This document shows positions 16,468 to 25,385 of a stretch of DNA of 40,559 bases, piece after piece. The stretch spans positions 1 to 40,559 of the forward strand of contig CAZGSP010000034.1 of assembly GCA_964528565.1 (NCBI GenBank), read 5' to 3'. A program made the position numbers and the translations under genes. This DNA comes from UBA10133 sp964528565. GTDB taxonomy: Bacteria; Patescibacteriota; Microgenomatia; UBA1400; MFAQ01. Position 1 is the stretch's first letter; each line of letters begins with the position of its first letter. The notes under the pieces were generated by a model. It made no database searches. It was not told the DNA's origin and saw only the letters and a list, made by a program, of their open reading frames with translations.

Positions 16468-16605
16468 TTAGAGCGCTAATTTGGTTCGGCCTTTGGCCCG
16501 GCGTTTGCGGATCACGTTTCGACCGGCGGCGGTAGACATCTTAATGCGAAAACCATGTTTCCTGATGCGTTTGACTTTTTTGGGTTGGTAGACTCTTTTG
16601 GGCAT
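16468..16605 (-). CDS. rpmH: 50S ribosomal protein L34
   Basis: 45 aa, read by hand. The sequence starts MPKRVYQPKKVKRIRKHGF and has the conserved GRNVIRKRRAKGR stretch; it is highly basic and of the normal length. It adjoins rnpA and is divergent from dnaA with about 100 bp between start codons, the standard bacterial origin arrangement. Confidence 0.97.
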   Translation of the reverse strand: MPKRVYQPKKVKRIRKHGFRIKMSTAAGRNVIRKRRAKGRTKLAL

Positions 16606-16610
16606 AGGTC

Positions 16611-16616
16611 ATTTTA
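16611..16616 (-). promoter_or_regulatory. -10-like TAAAAT 5 nt before rpmH
   Basis: Minus-strand TAAAAT ends 5 nt before the rpmH ATG. Its -35 position (16634-16639) falls inside a DnaA-box-like 9-mer at 16633-16641, so DnaA could affect rpmH-rnpA transcription. Confidence 0.45.
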
Positions 16617-16632
16617 ACATGCGGGAAGGTGA

Positions 16633-16686
16633 TGTGGATAGTATTATTCTTTTTGGGTAATTTGGGGGTTGTAAAAATGTGGATAA
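16633..16686 (-). promoter_or_regulatory. Two DnaA boxes upstream of dnaA
   Basis: On the minus strand CTATCCACA (16633-16641, one mismatch) and TTATCCACA (16678-16686, perfect). Both lie between rpmH and dnaA and could serve DnaA autoregulation or be an outer part of the origin. Confidence 0.65.
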
Positions 16687-16703
16687 GTAGTGAGAATGGG
16701 CAT

Positions 16704-18083
16704 ATGGACAGTGAACAATTATGGCAAAGTATTTGCGGGGAGCTAGGTGTTTCGATGTCTCCGGCCGGTTTTGCGGGCTTTATCAAGCCATGTTCCATCA
16801 GATCGATTACCCCCATAGATAGCGAGAGACTTCTGATAGAGATGATCGCTCCGTCGGTATTCCTCAGAAATACCATTGAAACCAAGTATTACAGCATTAT
16901 TAAGCAAGCCGCCGAGAAAATTACTCAGAAGAAGTGTGATGTGGCACTAAAAGTGGTGGAGGTTATCAAAGAAACCAAGTCCGGCAAGAAAGAAAGTAAG
17001 AGTGGAGAGACAAATGAAACTAGTATGGGTTTGTTTACCGTACCGGAAGAGAACAAACAGACAGGCACCAATCTAAACCCGCGATATGTCTTTGAAACGT
17101 ATATGGTGGGAAGTTCAAACCGTTTGGCGTTTGCGGCCGGAAAAGCGGTGGTCGACTACCCCGGGACGAGACACAACCCACTATTTATTTACGGGGGAGT
17201 TGGAGTGGGTAAGACTCACCTGATGCACGCGATCGGCCATGAGCTAGTCAAAAAAGGAGTCGGAAAAGTGGTGTGTGTGACAAGCGAACAGTTTACGAAC
17301 GACCTGGTCAGTTCTTTCAAATCAAAGATGACCGATGCTTTCAAAAAGAAGTACCGCCAGGTAGGAGCTCTACTGGTCGATGATGTTCAGTTCTTTGGAG
17401 GAAAAGACTCTACCCAGGAAGAGTTCTTCCATACATTCAATGAATTGACGAATAAGCAGGCGCAGATCATTATGACCAGCGATCGAAAGCCACAAGAAAT
17501 AGTGGGGCTCGAAGATAGACTCCGGAGCCGTTTTCTCGGGGGCATGATGGTAGATATCGGACTACCGGACTACGAGATGAGACTGGCAATTCTTCATCAG
17601 AGGGCTTTGGAGATAAACGCGGAGGTTGAAGATAGTGCGTTTGAGCTGATGGCCAATAGTTTCACTACCAATGCAAGAGAACTGGAAGGAACATTTGTCC
17701 GGTTGGCGACCGGTGCCAGTATTGACGGGGGAGTACTCACCAAAGAAATGGTCCAAAAAACGATGGGGCTGCCGGCCAGTTCGGTAAAAGATATTAAGGT
17801 CCGGCCGATCAAAGTAATCTCGACGGTGGCCAAGTACTTCGATTTTAGAAACAAAGACCTTTTGGGAGAGAGCCGTAAGGCGGATCTCGTGGTAGCAAGG
17901 CACATTGCGATGTATATTTTGAGAGAAACTTTGAAACTAAACTTGACGGAGGTGGCCGAGCTCATGGGAGGCAGGGATCACACTACGGTAATGCACGCGG
18001 TGGAAAAAATGGAGCTTGAAATAGAGAAAAATACGGATATCAGGCGTAAAGTAATGGCTTTGAAGCAGGCCTTATACACGTAA
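16704..18083 (+). CDS. dnaA: Chromosomal replication initiator DnaA
   Basis: 459 aa from the ATG at 16704, chosen because domain I begins at once (SEQLWQSICGELG). Longer in-frame starts at 16629 and 16677 would add a hydrophobic or boxed leader that overlaps the DnaA boxes. Domain I is followed by a short variable linker (about 95-125), the AAA+ domain with Walker A (GGVGVGKTHLM) and Walker B (LLVDDVQFFGGK), the sensor region RSRFLGGMMVDI, and the C-terminal DNA-binding domain IV with the signature GGRDHTTVMHAVEK. It binds DnaA boxes and melts oriC. Confidence 0.97.
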   Translation: MDSEQLWQSICGELGVSMSPAGFAGFIKPCSIRSITPIDSERLLIEMIAPSVFLRNTIETKYYSIIKQAAEKITQKKCDVALKVVEVIKETKSGKKESKSGETNETSMGLFTVPEENKQTGTNLNPRYVFETYMVGSSNRLAFAAGKAVVDYPGTRHNPLFIYGGVGVGKTHLMHAIGHELVKKGVGKVVCVTSEQFTNDLVSSFKSKMTDAFKKKYRQVGALLVDDVQFFGGKDSTQEEFFHTFNELTNKQAQIIMTSDRKPQEIVGLEDRLRSRFLGGMMVDIGLPDYEMRLAILHQRALEINAEVEDSAFELMANSFTTNARELEGTFVRLATGASIDGGVLTKEMVQKTMGLPASSVKDIKVRPIKVISTVAKYFDFRNKDLLGESRKADLVVARHIAMYILRETLKLNLTEVAELMGGRDHTTVMHAVEKMELEIEKNTDIRRKVMALKQALYT

Positions 18084-18333
18084 CTATCCACATCTTATCC
18101 ACGCTCTGTGGATATCTCGGAAAACTGTGAAGAAGTCTTATATTATTAATTAACGGGTGGATAAACTGCCAAGTTATTCAGAAAATAATCCACAAGAAAA
18201 ATGAGTTGTCAGTAATTGTTCGGGAGAGGATCCACCGATTATTGATCAAAAAGACGGATACAAAAATCGATAATTATTTAATAACAGATAAAGCAGGCAG
18301 GGGACAAAGCCGATGTCCACTTGTCCACCACCT

Positions 18334-18352
18334 CTATTACTAACTACTACTA
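18334..18352 (-). promoter_or_regulatory. DnaA-trio-like repeat (origin unwinding element)
   Basis: The plus strand reads CTA-TTA-CTA-a-CTA-CTA-CTA, so the minus strand carries the 3'-GAT-5' triplets known as DnaA-trios. They lie just after a DnaA-box-like TTGTCCACC and before AT-rich DNA, the arrangement described for the Bacillus subtilis basal unwinding system. Confidence 0.6.
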
Positions 18353-18404
18353 TTTTTATTTAAGATAAATATATTATTAATAGCCAATTAGGAATTAATC
18401 CATA

Positions 18405-18410
18405 TACAAT
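18405..18410 (+). promoter_or_regulatory. -10-like TACAAT 8 nt before dnaN
   Basis: TACAAT ends 8 nt before the ATG at 18419; no SD is present. Confidence 0.45.
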
Positions 18411-18418
18411 AGGAATCA

Positions 18419-19531
18419 ATGAAGATAACCGTACAAGCAACCGACTTAAAGAAATATTTGGGAATCGTGAATCGAGGGATTGGAGTGCGTCCTCAGTTGC
18501 CGATCCTTTCGGGGGTGCTTCTGAAGGTGACCAAGAATGAAGTAAATTTGGTCTCGACCGATCTGGAGGTGAGTTTCTGGGTAAAACTGCCGGCGAAGAT
18601 TGATGAAGAAGGTGAGATGGTAGTCCCGGCCAAGCTGTTCGGAGAACTGGTGGCGAGTTTGCCGGTGGGGACAGTGACACTTTCCATCGACAAAAACACT
18701 TTGACTGTATCTTCGAAAGGTATCAATGCCGAGGTCATGGGGCAAGGGGTTGAAGATTACCCAAGTATTCCCAGAGCCAAGAAAACTCAAATAACCTTGA
18801 AGAGTGGTGAGTTCCGGCAAAAAATGGATCGGGTGTGTATCTCCGCGGCACGGGACGATACCCGTCCGGTGTTAACCGGTGTTTTGTGGGAATTGGAGGA
18901 AAATAAAACAATCTTAGCGGCGACGGATGGATACAGACTCACGGTCGATAAGCTTGAGGTAGAAAAAACCAGTATCGAAAAGAGTACCCGTTTTATTTTA
19001 CCGGCGAGATCTTTGCAGGAAATTTCCAAAGTCCTGGCTGAAACCGGAGAAGATAGTTTTGGGGTCGAGTTTGACAAAGAAAATCAGCAAGTCATCTTTA
19101 CTATTGCCGACATGGAGGTTTCTTCCCGTCTTATTGCAGGGGAGTTTCCTCCCTATCAGCAGATCATGCCGAATACTTACTCAACTAAGGCGGTGTTTAA
19201 CAGGGAAGAGCTATTAGAAGCCGTCAAAAGAGCCAATTTGTTTGCACGGGACAATGCAAATATCGTCAAAATGACGATCGAGGGAGAGAAACTTATCGTC
19301 AAGGCGGAAAGCAGTCAGTTGGGAAGTAACTCGACCGAGATAGAAACCGAGATCGAAGGAGAAGGTTTGACGGTTGCTTTCAATGCCAGATATCTTTTGG
19401 ATTATCTGGCGGTAAACAACGCGGAGAGGGTAGTTTGGGAGACGGAGGGAGAACTCAAACCAAGCGTGTTCAAGAGAGAAGATGATGACGGCTGGATTCA
19501 GGTGGTGATGCCGGTCAGGGTGCAAGACTAA
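18419..19531 (+). CDS. dnaN: DNA polymerase III beta subunit (sliding clamp)
   Basis: 370 aa, standard length for the three-domain clamp. Typical segments: TDLKKYLGIVNRGIG, LPILSGVLLKV, STDLEVSFWVKL, then RPVLTGVLWEL and ATDGYRLTV, and the C-terminal end VMPVRVQD. The beta-clamp ring tethers the polymerase to DNA. The stop overlaps by 2 bp the stop of the convergent small membrane gene. Confidence 0.97.
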   Translation: MKITVQATDLKKYLGIVNRGIGVRPQLPILSGVLLKVTKNEVNLVSTDLEVSFWVKLPAKIDEEGEMVVPAKLFGELVASLPVGTVTLSIDKNTLTVSSKGINAEVMGQGVEDYPSIPRAKKTQITLKSGEFRQKMDRVCISAARDDTRPVLTGVLWELEENKTILAATDGYRLTVDKLEVEKTSIEKSTRFILPARSLQEISKVLAETGEDSFGVEFDKENQQVIFTIADMEVSSRLIAGEFPPYQQIMPNTYSTKAVFNREELLEAVKRANLFARDNANIVKMTIEGEKLIVKAESSQLGSNSTEIETEIEGEGLTVAFNARYLLDYLAVNNAERVVWETEGELKPSVFKREDDDGWIQVVMPVRVQD

Positions 19532-19983
19532 TTTATTATGTAATAAGTAAACTTAGTCATATCCACACCGATTTTTACAAGGGAATTGATTGCCTCGTTG
19601 ATAATGTTTGTTTTGAGAGATTCGGAAGCATTTTTGTTCGTAATTCTGATTCTAAAGGATTTTTTATCGAAGTCGTAAACAATAACATAGTCTTTTTGGA
19701 CAATGGGTAAATATTTATACCAAGGGTAGTCTCTTTGAAGTTTATCCCATGCGGCATTAAATATTATTTCATTTTTTGCTTGATCGGAAAAATCATTGAG
19801 ATTAACGGTTGGTTTTATCGTGGGTGTAATGGAAATTATTGAGGGAACAGATGGAATAACAGTTCGATTTTTTGAGGTTTGAATTGCTTGAACAAAAAAG
19901 AGAAATAGAAAGAAGATTACAATTAAGGAAAGATAAAGATAACCTCTATGGTTTTTAAGAAAATTAAATAGACGATTTATCAT
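19528..19983 (-). CDS. Small membrane-anchored hypothetical protein
   Basis: 151 aa. A single N-terminal transmembrane helix (about residues 15-33, very Phe/Leu-rich) is followed by a Ser/Thr/Pro/Ile linker and a compact mixed domain (about 70-151) with the segment RDYPWYKYLPIVQKDYVIVYDFD. I do not recognise a family. It is the last gene of the secretion locus: its ATG lies 2 bp after the stop of the CHAP protein, so it is cotranscribed. The composition is strongly AT-rich. The predicted C-terminal domain is outside the cell if the helix is a signal anchor. Confidence 0.7.
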   Translation of the reverse strand: MINRLFNFLKNHRGYLYLSLIVIFFLFLFFVQAIQTSKNRTVIPSVPSIISITPTIKPTVNLNDFSDQAKNEIIFNAAWDKLQRDYPWYKYLPIVQKDYVIVYDFDKKSFRIRITNKNASESLKTNIINEAINSLVKIGVDMTKFTYYIIN

Positions 19984-19985
19984 AT

Positions 19986-22760
19986 CTATTTATTGAGTAT
20001 ACCTCCGAAACCACTTACCTCAGCATAAGGTAGATTTTGAGGAATTCCATCTAATCCAACAGTTATAGTGCCGTATTTTGTTGATGAATTCGATTGGACG
20101 AAAACAATTGCGTCTTCGCTGACACTGTAAACAATTCCTACATGATTGATTCTGTTTGGTCCTCCTTCAACATAAAAGAAAACAGCAGCTCCAGGAAGGA
20201 TATTTGTATATTTAGCGGTGTCTCTTGTGAGATATTTATTTTGAGATTTAAATTCATCAGCCATACCTTGGGCGTTTAAAGACATGTTTGCATCATAAGA
20301 TTTATTAACGAGATGGGTACACCAAAACAGACAATCGCCACAACCGCTAACCCATCCTGGATATTCAGGATTTGGATCGGAGGCAAATTTTTCTTCATTA
20401 AAAAGTTCGGGATAATCCGGAGAGTTGTTCCAATAGCACCAAAAACCTCTCTCGAGCTTATTAACGATTTCCCAAGCTTTATTAGCAGTACTGTTTGAAG
20501 TAGTGTTAGGAAACGAAAGAGGTTCATAAGGTTCGGTACAGTCGGTTATTGGAGGGTTGATAATACCGGGGAAACTTGGAAGTCCATAATCAACTCTTTC
20601 CAAGCTATCGAATTGAACGAGGGTGGAGAGAATGGGGGCAATCAAAAAGGCGATACCTATATACACTACAATAACAGCGATAGCTCCGATAATGATGCCT
20701 AGGGCAGAGACGGCGGCTACCTGGACAGATCTTCTGATAATAATTAATCCACGTACAAAAGCTATTCCTGCTGTGAGAGCGACAGCTCCTCCGGCGGCGA
20801 CGGGAAGAATAAGATCTCTTGAGCGGAATTTGTCTCCCCACCCCAGCTCTCTCCAGACATTATCCAGACCTTTTTTAGCAAGACCAATGGTAGTGTCAAT
20901 AACAACTTGAGCAACAATAATGATGGCTCCGATGATAAGACTAACTCCCATGGTAGGAACTCCTAGGGCGGCGGCGACGGTGGCTACCAAACTATCCCCG
21001 ACGACAGCAACACCGATTTTTTTGGCGGCTTCCAGAGCAATTTTTTTGGCGGCTTCGGAAGCAAACTTTTTAATTCCTTGCCCGAGTCCTTCTTTGAGAA
21101 TAAAGTTTCCTAGTTTTTGAGACAGGGCACTTCCGGTTCGCTTCAGAAGTTCATTGCCGATATGGGTTCCGATTCTTTTGTTTACCCATGACCGGACGGT
21201 GCCACCGGGATCGAGAATCAGTTTGGTGGCAGACTGAAGAGCAGGATTCCTATTGTAGAAATTTGTCAGACTACCGGAAATTCCGGAAAGAGGTTTGATG
21301 TTACCCGCGATCTCCCGGCCGAGTTTCGAGTTTTGGATTTTGGTTAACTGGAAATGTACTTGTTGGTAAACTGATTTACCTTGTTCGGTTTCAAAGAACG
21401 CTTTAAGAGCCGGATTGTTGGCCACTGCTTTGTCCAGTCCGGCGGTATCCAGACCAATACCAAAAAGCTTGAGTGCTTCCGGACTGATGTTTCTATTACC
21501 ACTTTTGGTGACTAGTAGGACAGCCGCGGTTCGTTCTTCTAATCCTTCACCATTAATCAAAAGGGTTGGATCGGCTTTTCGAAGAAGGACCTCCAGCTCT
21601 TTTCCATGTAGTTCCAAGGGAGTGGCTTCTCGAGGATGCTCGGCGTTGGGTGCAACTTTAAGAAGGGCAGTTTGAACGTTGTGGGCCTCAATCACCGCCG
21701 CAGTCATTTCATTGTCCAGATCGAGATTTTTGTTTAATCTAAATTGAAAATTTTTAGTTGAAGTGGCGAAGTATTGTTGAGATTTTTCGTCTATTACTTC
21801 TATTTGCTTGGCTAATTCATCCGGTTTTTCAGTATAGGGAGCGATCTCATTTTCGTGTTGCCAAGCCTGAACTACATGATCAATATCATTGAGGGGAGAA
21901 GTAAAAGTGACACCTTCCAGATTACGAAAGGTGAGCTGAGAGACTATGTTGAGGTCGCGGAAATTTGTAAGGTCGACTTGTCCCGTAAGACCAAGATAAG
22001 TGAGATCATTGGTTGCTTGTTTGATCTGGGCGGGAGTTAGACCTATTCCAAGATTTGCGGCTTGGGCAATGACTGCTTGGCGGGCAACACTTTCAACATT
22101 TCGATAGATGTCTTGCCGACTTTCACTTTTTGGATCGACGTTTTTAACAAAATAATCATCTTCTGCCTCTATTTGTTTCTCGGTTCGGTTTTTAAGAATT
22201 GTTTCGGTCCGGTTTCTGGCTTCCCAAGTTTTCCGGGCGCGTTTGACGGCGTCGGCGACGGTGTGTGTGGTGTCGGCCTCGAGCTTGTCGGTTTGGGAGT
22301 CTTTGTAACTAGCGACCATGGTTTCAAGCGTGGCAGGAACGGTGGAATCTTCCTTTTGTTCCTTCTCTCTCTCAGGTTCTTTTTCTTCAGGTAAACTTGA
22401 TCGCCAATTGTAAAAATTGATTATTTCCAGGATCTCTACTTTAGAAAGACTTTGATGAAAGTTATTTGCATCTACAGCTTTATCCTCAGTTAGATGTACG
22501 GTCCAAAGTGCCTGTGTTTCATTAATCTTTTTAGTTTGTTCATTAATCTTTTTGTTTTGTTCATTAATCTTTTCTAGTCTTTCATTATTCTTTGCGTAAT
22601 ATTCATTAATCTTTTTGGCCTCTTGAAAATATCTATGATAGTAGCCGGAACCAATGGCAAACCATTTACCAAGAGATTGTTGATTTTCTTCGGTAATTGT
22701 TGCGCCGAGAGCATCATAAACTTGTCCGAGCTCGTAGATTTCTTTGTCGTAGTTGGCCAT
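19986..22760 (-). CDS. T4SS-associated membrane protein with C-terminal CHAP-type hydrolase domain
   Basis: 924 aa. The start is a hydrophilic region with a coiled coil (about 48-90) built from KINEQ-type heptads. A long helical, charged middle (about 130-540) has no recognised family. Three or four hydrophobic segments (about 560-715) follow, then an extracytoplasmic cysteine-hydrolase domain: C810 in GDCLFWCTHLV, H873 in NHVGIVYS and Asn in FVQSNSS form a plausible CHAP/NlpC-P60 triad. Such enzymes cut peptidoglycan and play the VirB1-like role of opening the wall for the pilus. It follows VirB4 by 2 bp. The ends of the gene are AT-rich and the middle GC-rich, suggesting a mosaic. The middle function is unknown. 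Confidence 0.8.
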   Translation of the reverse strand: MANYDKEIYELGQVYDALGATITEENQQSLGKWFAIGSGYYHRYFQEAKKINEYYAKNNERLEKINEQNKKINEQTKKINETQALWTVHLTEDKAVDANNFHQSLSKVEILEIINFYNWRSSLPEEKEPEREKEQKEDSTVPATLETMVASYKDSQTDKLEADTTHTVADAVKRARKTWEARNRTETILKNRTEKQIEAEDDYFVKNVDPKSESRQDIYRNVESVARQAVIAQAANLGIGLTPAQIKQATNDLTYLGLTGQVDLTNFRDLNIVSQLTFRNLEGVTFTSPLNDIDHVVQAWQHENEIAPYTEKPDELAKQIEVIDEKSQQYFATSTKNFQFRLNKNLDLDNEMTAAVIEAHNVQTALLKVAPNAEHPREATPLELHGKELEVLLRKADPTLLINGEGLEERTAAVLLVTKSGNRNISPEALKLFGIGLDTAGLDKAVANNPALKAFFETEQGKSVYQQVHFQLTKIQNSKLGREIAGNIKPLSGISGSLTNFYNRNPALQSATKLILDPGGTVRSWVNKRIGTHIGNELLKRTGSALSQKLGNFILKEGLGQGIKKFASEAAKKIALEAAKKIGVAVVGDSLVATVAAALGVPTMGVSLIIGAIIIVAQVVIDTTIGLAKKGLDNVWRELGWGDKFRSRDLILPVAAGGAVALTAGIAFVRGLIIIRRSVQVAAVSALGIIIGAIAVIVVYIGIAFLIAPILSTLVQFDSLERVDYGLPSFPGIINPPITDCTEPYEPLSFPNTTSNSTANKAWEIVNKLERGFWCYWNNSPDYPELFNEEKFASDPNPEYPGWVSGCGDCLFWCTHLVNKSYDANMSLNAQGMADEFKSQNKYLTRDTAKYTNILPGAAVFFYVEGGPNRINHVGIVYSVSEDAIVFVQSNSSTKYGTITVGLDGIPQNLPYAEVSGFGGILNK
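22520..22582. repeat. Three 21-bp repeats encoding coiled-coil heptads
   Basis: CATTAATCTTTT recurs at 22520, 22541 and 22562 with a 21-bp period, equal to one heptad (KINEQxK). A fourth, diverged copy follows near 22603. This is probably internal duplication within the coiled coil. Confidence 0.7.
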
Positions 22761-22762
22761 AG

Positions 22763-24688
22763 TTAGGGGTTAGGAGGCTCGGGATTTGCCTGAGAAGCGG
22801 CCTCGGCGGCGGCTTGGAGCCGGTCCTGTTTTTGTCTTTCAAGGATCTCGGCCGGTTTACTGGTAGCCAGAGCGTGTTCGTCGGCGGAGGAAATAATTTT
22901 GATGGCCACGTGGTTCATGCCGGCAAAGAAAATACCTTCTCCAACTCCGGCAGAGAGAAGAAGTTGTTTTTCTCCCTGAGAGAGATAGAAGACCTCGGAG
23001 ATCTGATTGATGGCGGCCGATGACTGTTTGAGAAGTAGTTTGAGAGCGGAGTTTGTAATAATGGCTTTGCCATAAGCCGAACTAAGAAAGTCGTCAACAT
23101 TTTGAGATATGATGGAAACACCGAAGTAATACTTACGTGCGCGCTTGACGAAACCTTGAAGAATTTTGGCTGAGTCTTCATACCGCATGAGGTACCAAGC
23201 CTCATCAACGACAAGGATTCTTTTCCGCAGATTTTTCCTGACCTCGTTCCAGACAAAGTCCAAAATCATAAACATGACAATGGGGCGGATCTCGTCTGCC
23301 GTATCCCGAAGGGTAAAGACGGTAATCGGAGCATTGATATCGATATTGCTTTGCTGATCAAAAATACCCTTGACGGCGCCCATGACGTATCGTTCGAGCC
23401 TGGCGGCCAGTGTTTTACTGACGGCTTCTTCCATACCGATGAGAGACCGGTAGAGATCCTCCATACGAGGAGGTTCCATGGTGTGAGTGGCCGGGTCTTC
23501 GGTAATTCCTTTCTGGCGGTAAGTAAGAACCAAGGCTCGGTTCATGGTGGCTTCTTCAATGGGGTCCATCTGGCCGATCATGATCTTCAAAAGTGACATC
23601 AGGAAGAGATACTTGTAGCCCATTTCGTCTTCGGTACTTTCTTTGGGGCGGGCGATTTGAAAGGGGTTTATTTTGTGGGAGGCACTGGCCGAGAAGGAAA
23701 GATAGTTGCCCCCGACGGATTTGGTGACCATCTCGTATTCGTTTTCCGGATCGAGAATGATGACTTGGCAGTCGAACATAAGAGAACGGAGGATCTCGAG
23801 CTTGACGGCGTAAGACTTTCCGGCACCGGAGGTAGCCAGAATTAGCATATTGGCATTTTCGAGGGAGAAACGGTCGAAAATGACCAAAGAATCGTTGTGA
23901 GCGTTAATGCCATAAAGGATTCCCTGGTTGTCGGACAGCTCGGAACTGGTAAAAGGAAAAGTGGTGGACAGGGCAGTAGTGTCCATATTTCTAGTAAGCA
24001 TGAGTTTGTCTTTGCAGTAAGGAAGAGTAGTCTTGAAAGCGTCTTCCATGGAGAGAGAAGCGATCTTGCTGATGATCAAGAGAGAAGCCAGCATGGATTG
24101 AATTTGGGCAGTGGAAGTATCGAGCTCCTTTTCGGATTCGGCGGAGATACTGATGTAGAGTGAAAACTGGAAAAATTTCTCGGCACCTTTGACGAGTTGG
24201 GATTGTAAGACTTTGGCATCTTCAAGACCGGCTTCGGTGGCGGCACGGGGGATGCGTCCGCGTTCGATATCGGTGTTGATTTCGGCTTCCATCTCGGCGA
24301 TGCGCCGACGAAGACTGTCGAGAGTATCTTTGGAGTCGCTTGGATAAATAAACATGGAAATATCCAGAGAGTGGTTAAAGTTGATCAGGGGGGAGAGCCA
24401 GTTGGCCGAGACATAACGGGGATAGCCGGTGACAAAGAGGGTGCGGACAAAGACGTCGTCGATTTTGATATGAGAAAAATCTACTTCGATGGCGGAAGGA
24501 GCGATAATGTCCTGGATTGATTGACTGGAGGCGGTTGATTTTTGGCTTACCGGCGGTGGGGTGATTGGTGGGGAGTTTTTGGTGCTTGGCGCGGGTGGTG
24601 TTTGTATGGCAGGGCTTCCCGCCGCGACGGCGGGACTCAGTTCTTCTGAGCTTCGTTTTTTGCCCAACGTAAAAAGGTTCAAAGCCAT
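22763..24688 (-). CDS. virB4: Type IV secretion ATPase VirB4/TraC family
   Basis: 641 aa. A Pro/Ser-rich N-tail (about 15-60) leads into a VirB4-like N-domain and then the RecA-like ATPase: Walker A SGAGKSYAVK (about 287-296), ILDPENEYE, Walker B RILVVDEAWYLM (about 490-501), and the ISQNVDDF sensor region. VirB4 ATPases power pilus assembly and substrate transfer from the inner face of the membrane. The gene just upstream (24734-25384) looks like another VirB4/TraC N-terminal module, so the subunit may be split. It is the best anchor for calling this locus a T4SS. Confidence 0.93.
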   Translation of the reverse strand: MALNLFTLGKKRSSEELSPAVAAGSPAIQTPPAPSTKNSPPITPPPVSQKSTASSQSIQDIIAPSAIEVDFSHIKIDDVFVRTLFVTGYPRYVSANWLSPLINFNHSLDISMFIYPSDSKDTLDSLRRRIAEMEAEINTDIERGRIPRAATEAGLEDAKVLQSQLVKGAEKFFQFSLYISISAESEKELDTSTAQIQSMLASLLIISKIASLSMEDAFKTTLPYCKDKLMLTRNMDTTALSTTFPFTSSELSDNQGILYGINAHNDSLVIFDRFSLENANMLILATSGAGKSYAVKLEILRSLMFDCQVIILDPENEYEMVTKSVGGNYLSFSASASHKINPFQIARPKESTEDEMGYKYLFLMSLLKIMIGQMDPIEEATMNRALVLTYRQKGITEDPATHTMEPPRMEDLYRSLIGMEEAVSKTLAARLERYVMGAVKGIFDQQSNIDINAPITVFTLRDTADEIRPIVMFMILDFVWNEVRKNLRKRILVVDEAWYLMRYEDSAKILQGFVKRARKYYFGVSIISQNVDDFLSSAYGKAIITNSALKLLLKQSSAAINQISEVFYLSQGEKQLLLSAGVGEGIFFAGMNHVAIKIISSADEHALATSKPAEILERQKQDRLQAAAEAASQANPEPPNP

Positions 24689-24694
24689 AAATTA

Positions 24695-24700
24695 AGTATA
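24695..24700 (-). promoter_or_regulatory. -10-like TATACT 6 nt before virB4
   Basis: Minus-strand TATACT in the 45-bp gap between the TraC-like gene and virB4, ending 6 nt before the ATG. It suggests an internal promoter inside the operon. Confidence 0.45.
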
Positions 24701-24733
24701 ACTGAAGATTAAGAACCAATCCACAATTCTGAT

Positions 24734-25384
24734 TTAGGAGGCGTTGGATCTTCCCGGAGTAATAGCTTGAGTGACGCTACCTTGGTTGTAGATGGTGTAA
24801 AAAAGGGTTACCAGTTCGCTGGTGGTTAGTTGGCTGGCTTTGAGACCGATCCTTGCGAACTGTCGAATAATGTGGTCACGCCGGGGATAAAGAGCCATTG
24901 AGGCTTTTTCTTCGATATATTGCAGATCAAAGGGTGGTTTTTGGGGAGACTTGGATAGAGGGTTGAAGGAGGATTTGGATAGACCCAGTTCGACAGCCGA
25001 GAAAGAAACGATGACATAGAATTTTTTTTCGAGGACGCGGTTTTCCTTGACAAGAGATTTGACAAACTGACGGTAGGAGAGAAGCTGTTCCTTCACTTTT
25101 TGCGAAGGTGTTCCTTGGATGCGATTGTCCAAAAGGTTAATGTAGTCGGAAATATTTTTCCGTTGAGATCGAATGAGAATTTGAATGGAAAAGGAAAGAG
25201 AATTTAAGAGGCCGGCATAACCATAGATGGTAGCGTCTTGTTCCTCTTCCGAGAGAAGGTTAAAGTTGATGGCGGTGGTTTTGAGGACAAGGGAACAGGA
25301 GCCATCCTTCAAGAAGACGAGATGATTCTTGATCGTATAAATATCGAGACTTTCCTGGGTGGAGGACTTTATATTGTCGGCCAT
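24734..25384 (-). CDS. TraC/VirB4 N-terminal-domain-like protein
   Basis: 216 aa, soluble, without signal peptide. The pattern IYTIKNHLVFLKDGSCSLVL, FNLLSEEEQDATIYGYAGLLNSL and FSIQILIRSQRKN resembles the beta-rich N-terminal domain of TraC/VirB4 ATPases, but no Walker motifs are present. In Gram-positive T4SS loci a similar stand-alone protein often lies between PrgI and VirB4, as here. It probably docks the ATPase onto the membrane complex (inference). It starts 1 bp after the PrgI stop. Confidence 0.7.
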   Translation of the reverse strand: MADNIKSSTQESLDIYTIKNHLVFLKDGSCSLVLKTTAINFNLLSEEEQDATIYGYAGLLNSLSFSIQILIRSQRKNISDYINLLDNRIQGTPSQKVKEQLLSYRQFVKSLVKENRVLEKKFYVIVSFSAVELGLSKSSFNPLSKSPQKPPFDLQYIEEKASMALYPRRDHIIRQFARIGLKASQLTTSELVTLFYTIYNQGSVTQAITPGRSNAS

Positions 25385-25385
25385 T

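Larger units (their letters stand above)
18084..18418. other. Probable origin of replication oriC (dnaA-dnaN gap)
   Basis: This 335-bp gap has no gene. DnaA-box-like 9-mers: CTATCCACA 18084-18092, TTATCCACG 18095-18103, inverted ATATCCACA 18107-18115, inverted TTATCCACC 18156-18164, TAATCCACA 18186-18194, ATGTCCACT 18313-18321 and TTGTCCACC 18321-18329. Each has one or more mismatches to TTATCCACA. AT-rich stretches lie at 18136-18153 and 18353-18390. A CTA-triplet run (18334-18352) separates the last boxes from the second AT-rich stretch. Position between dnaA and dnaN and box density make the call strong. Confidence 0.85.
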
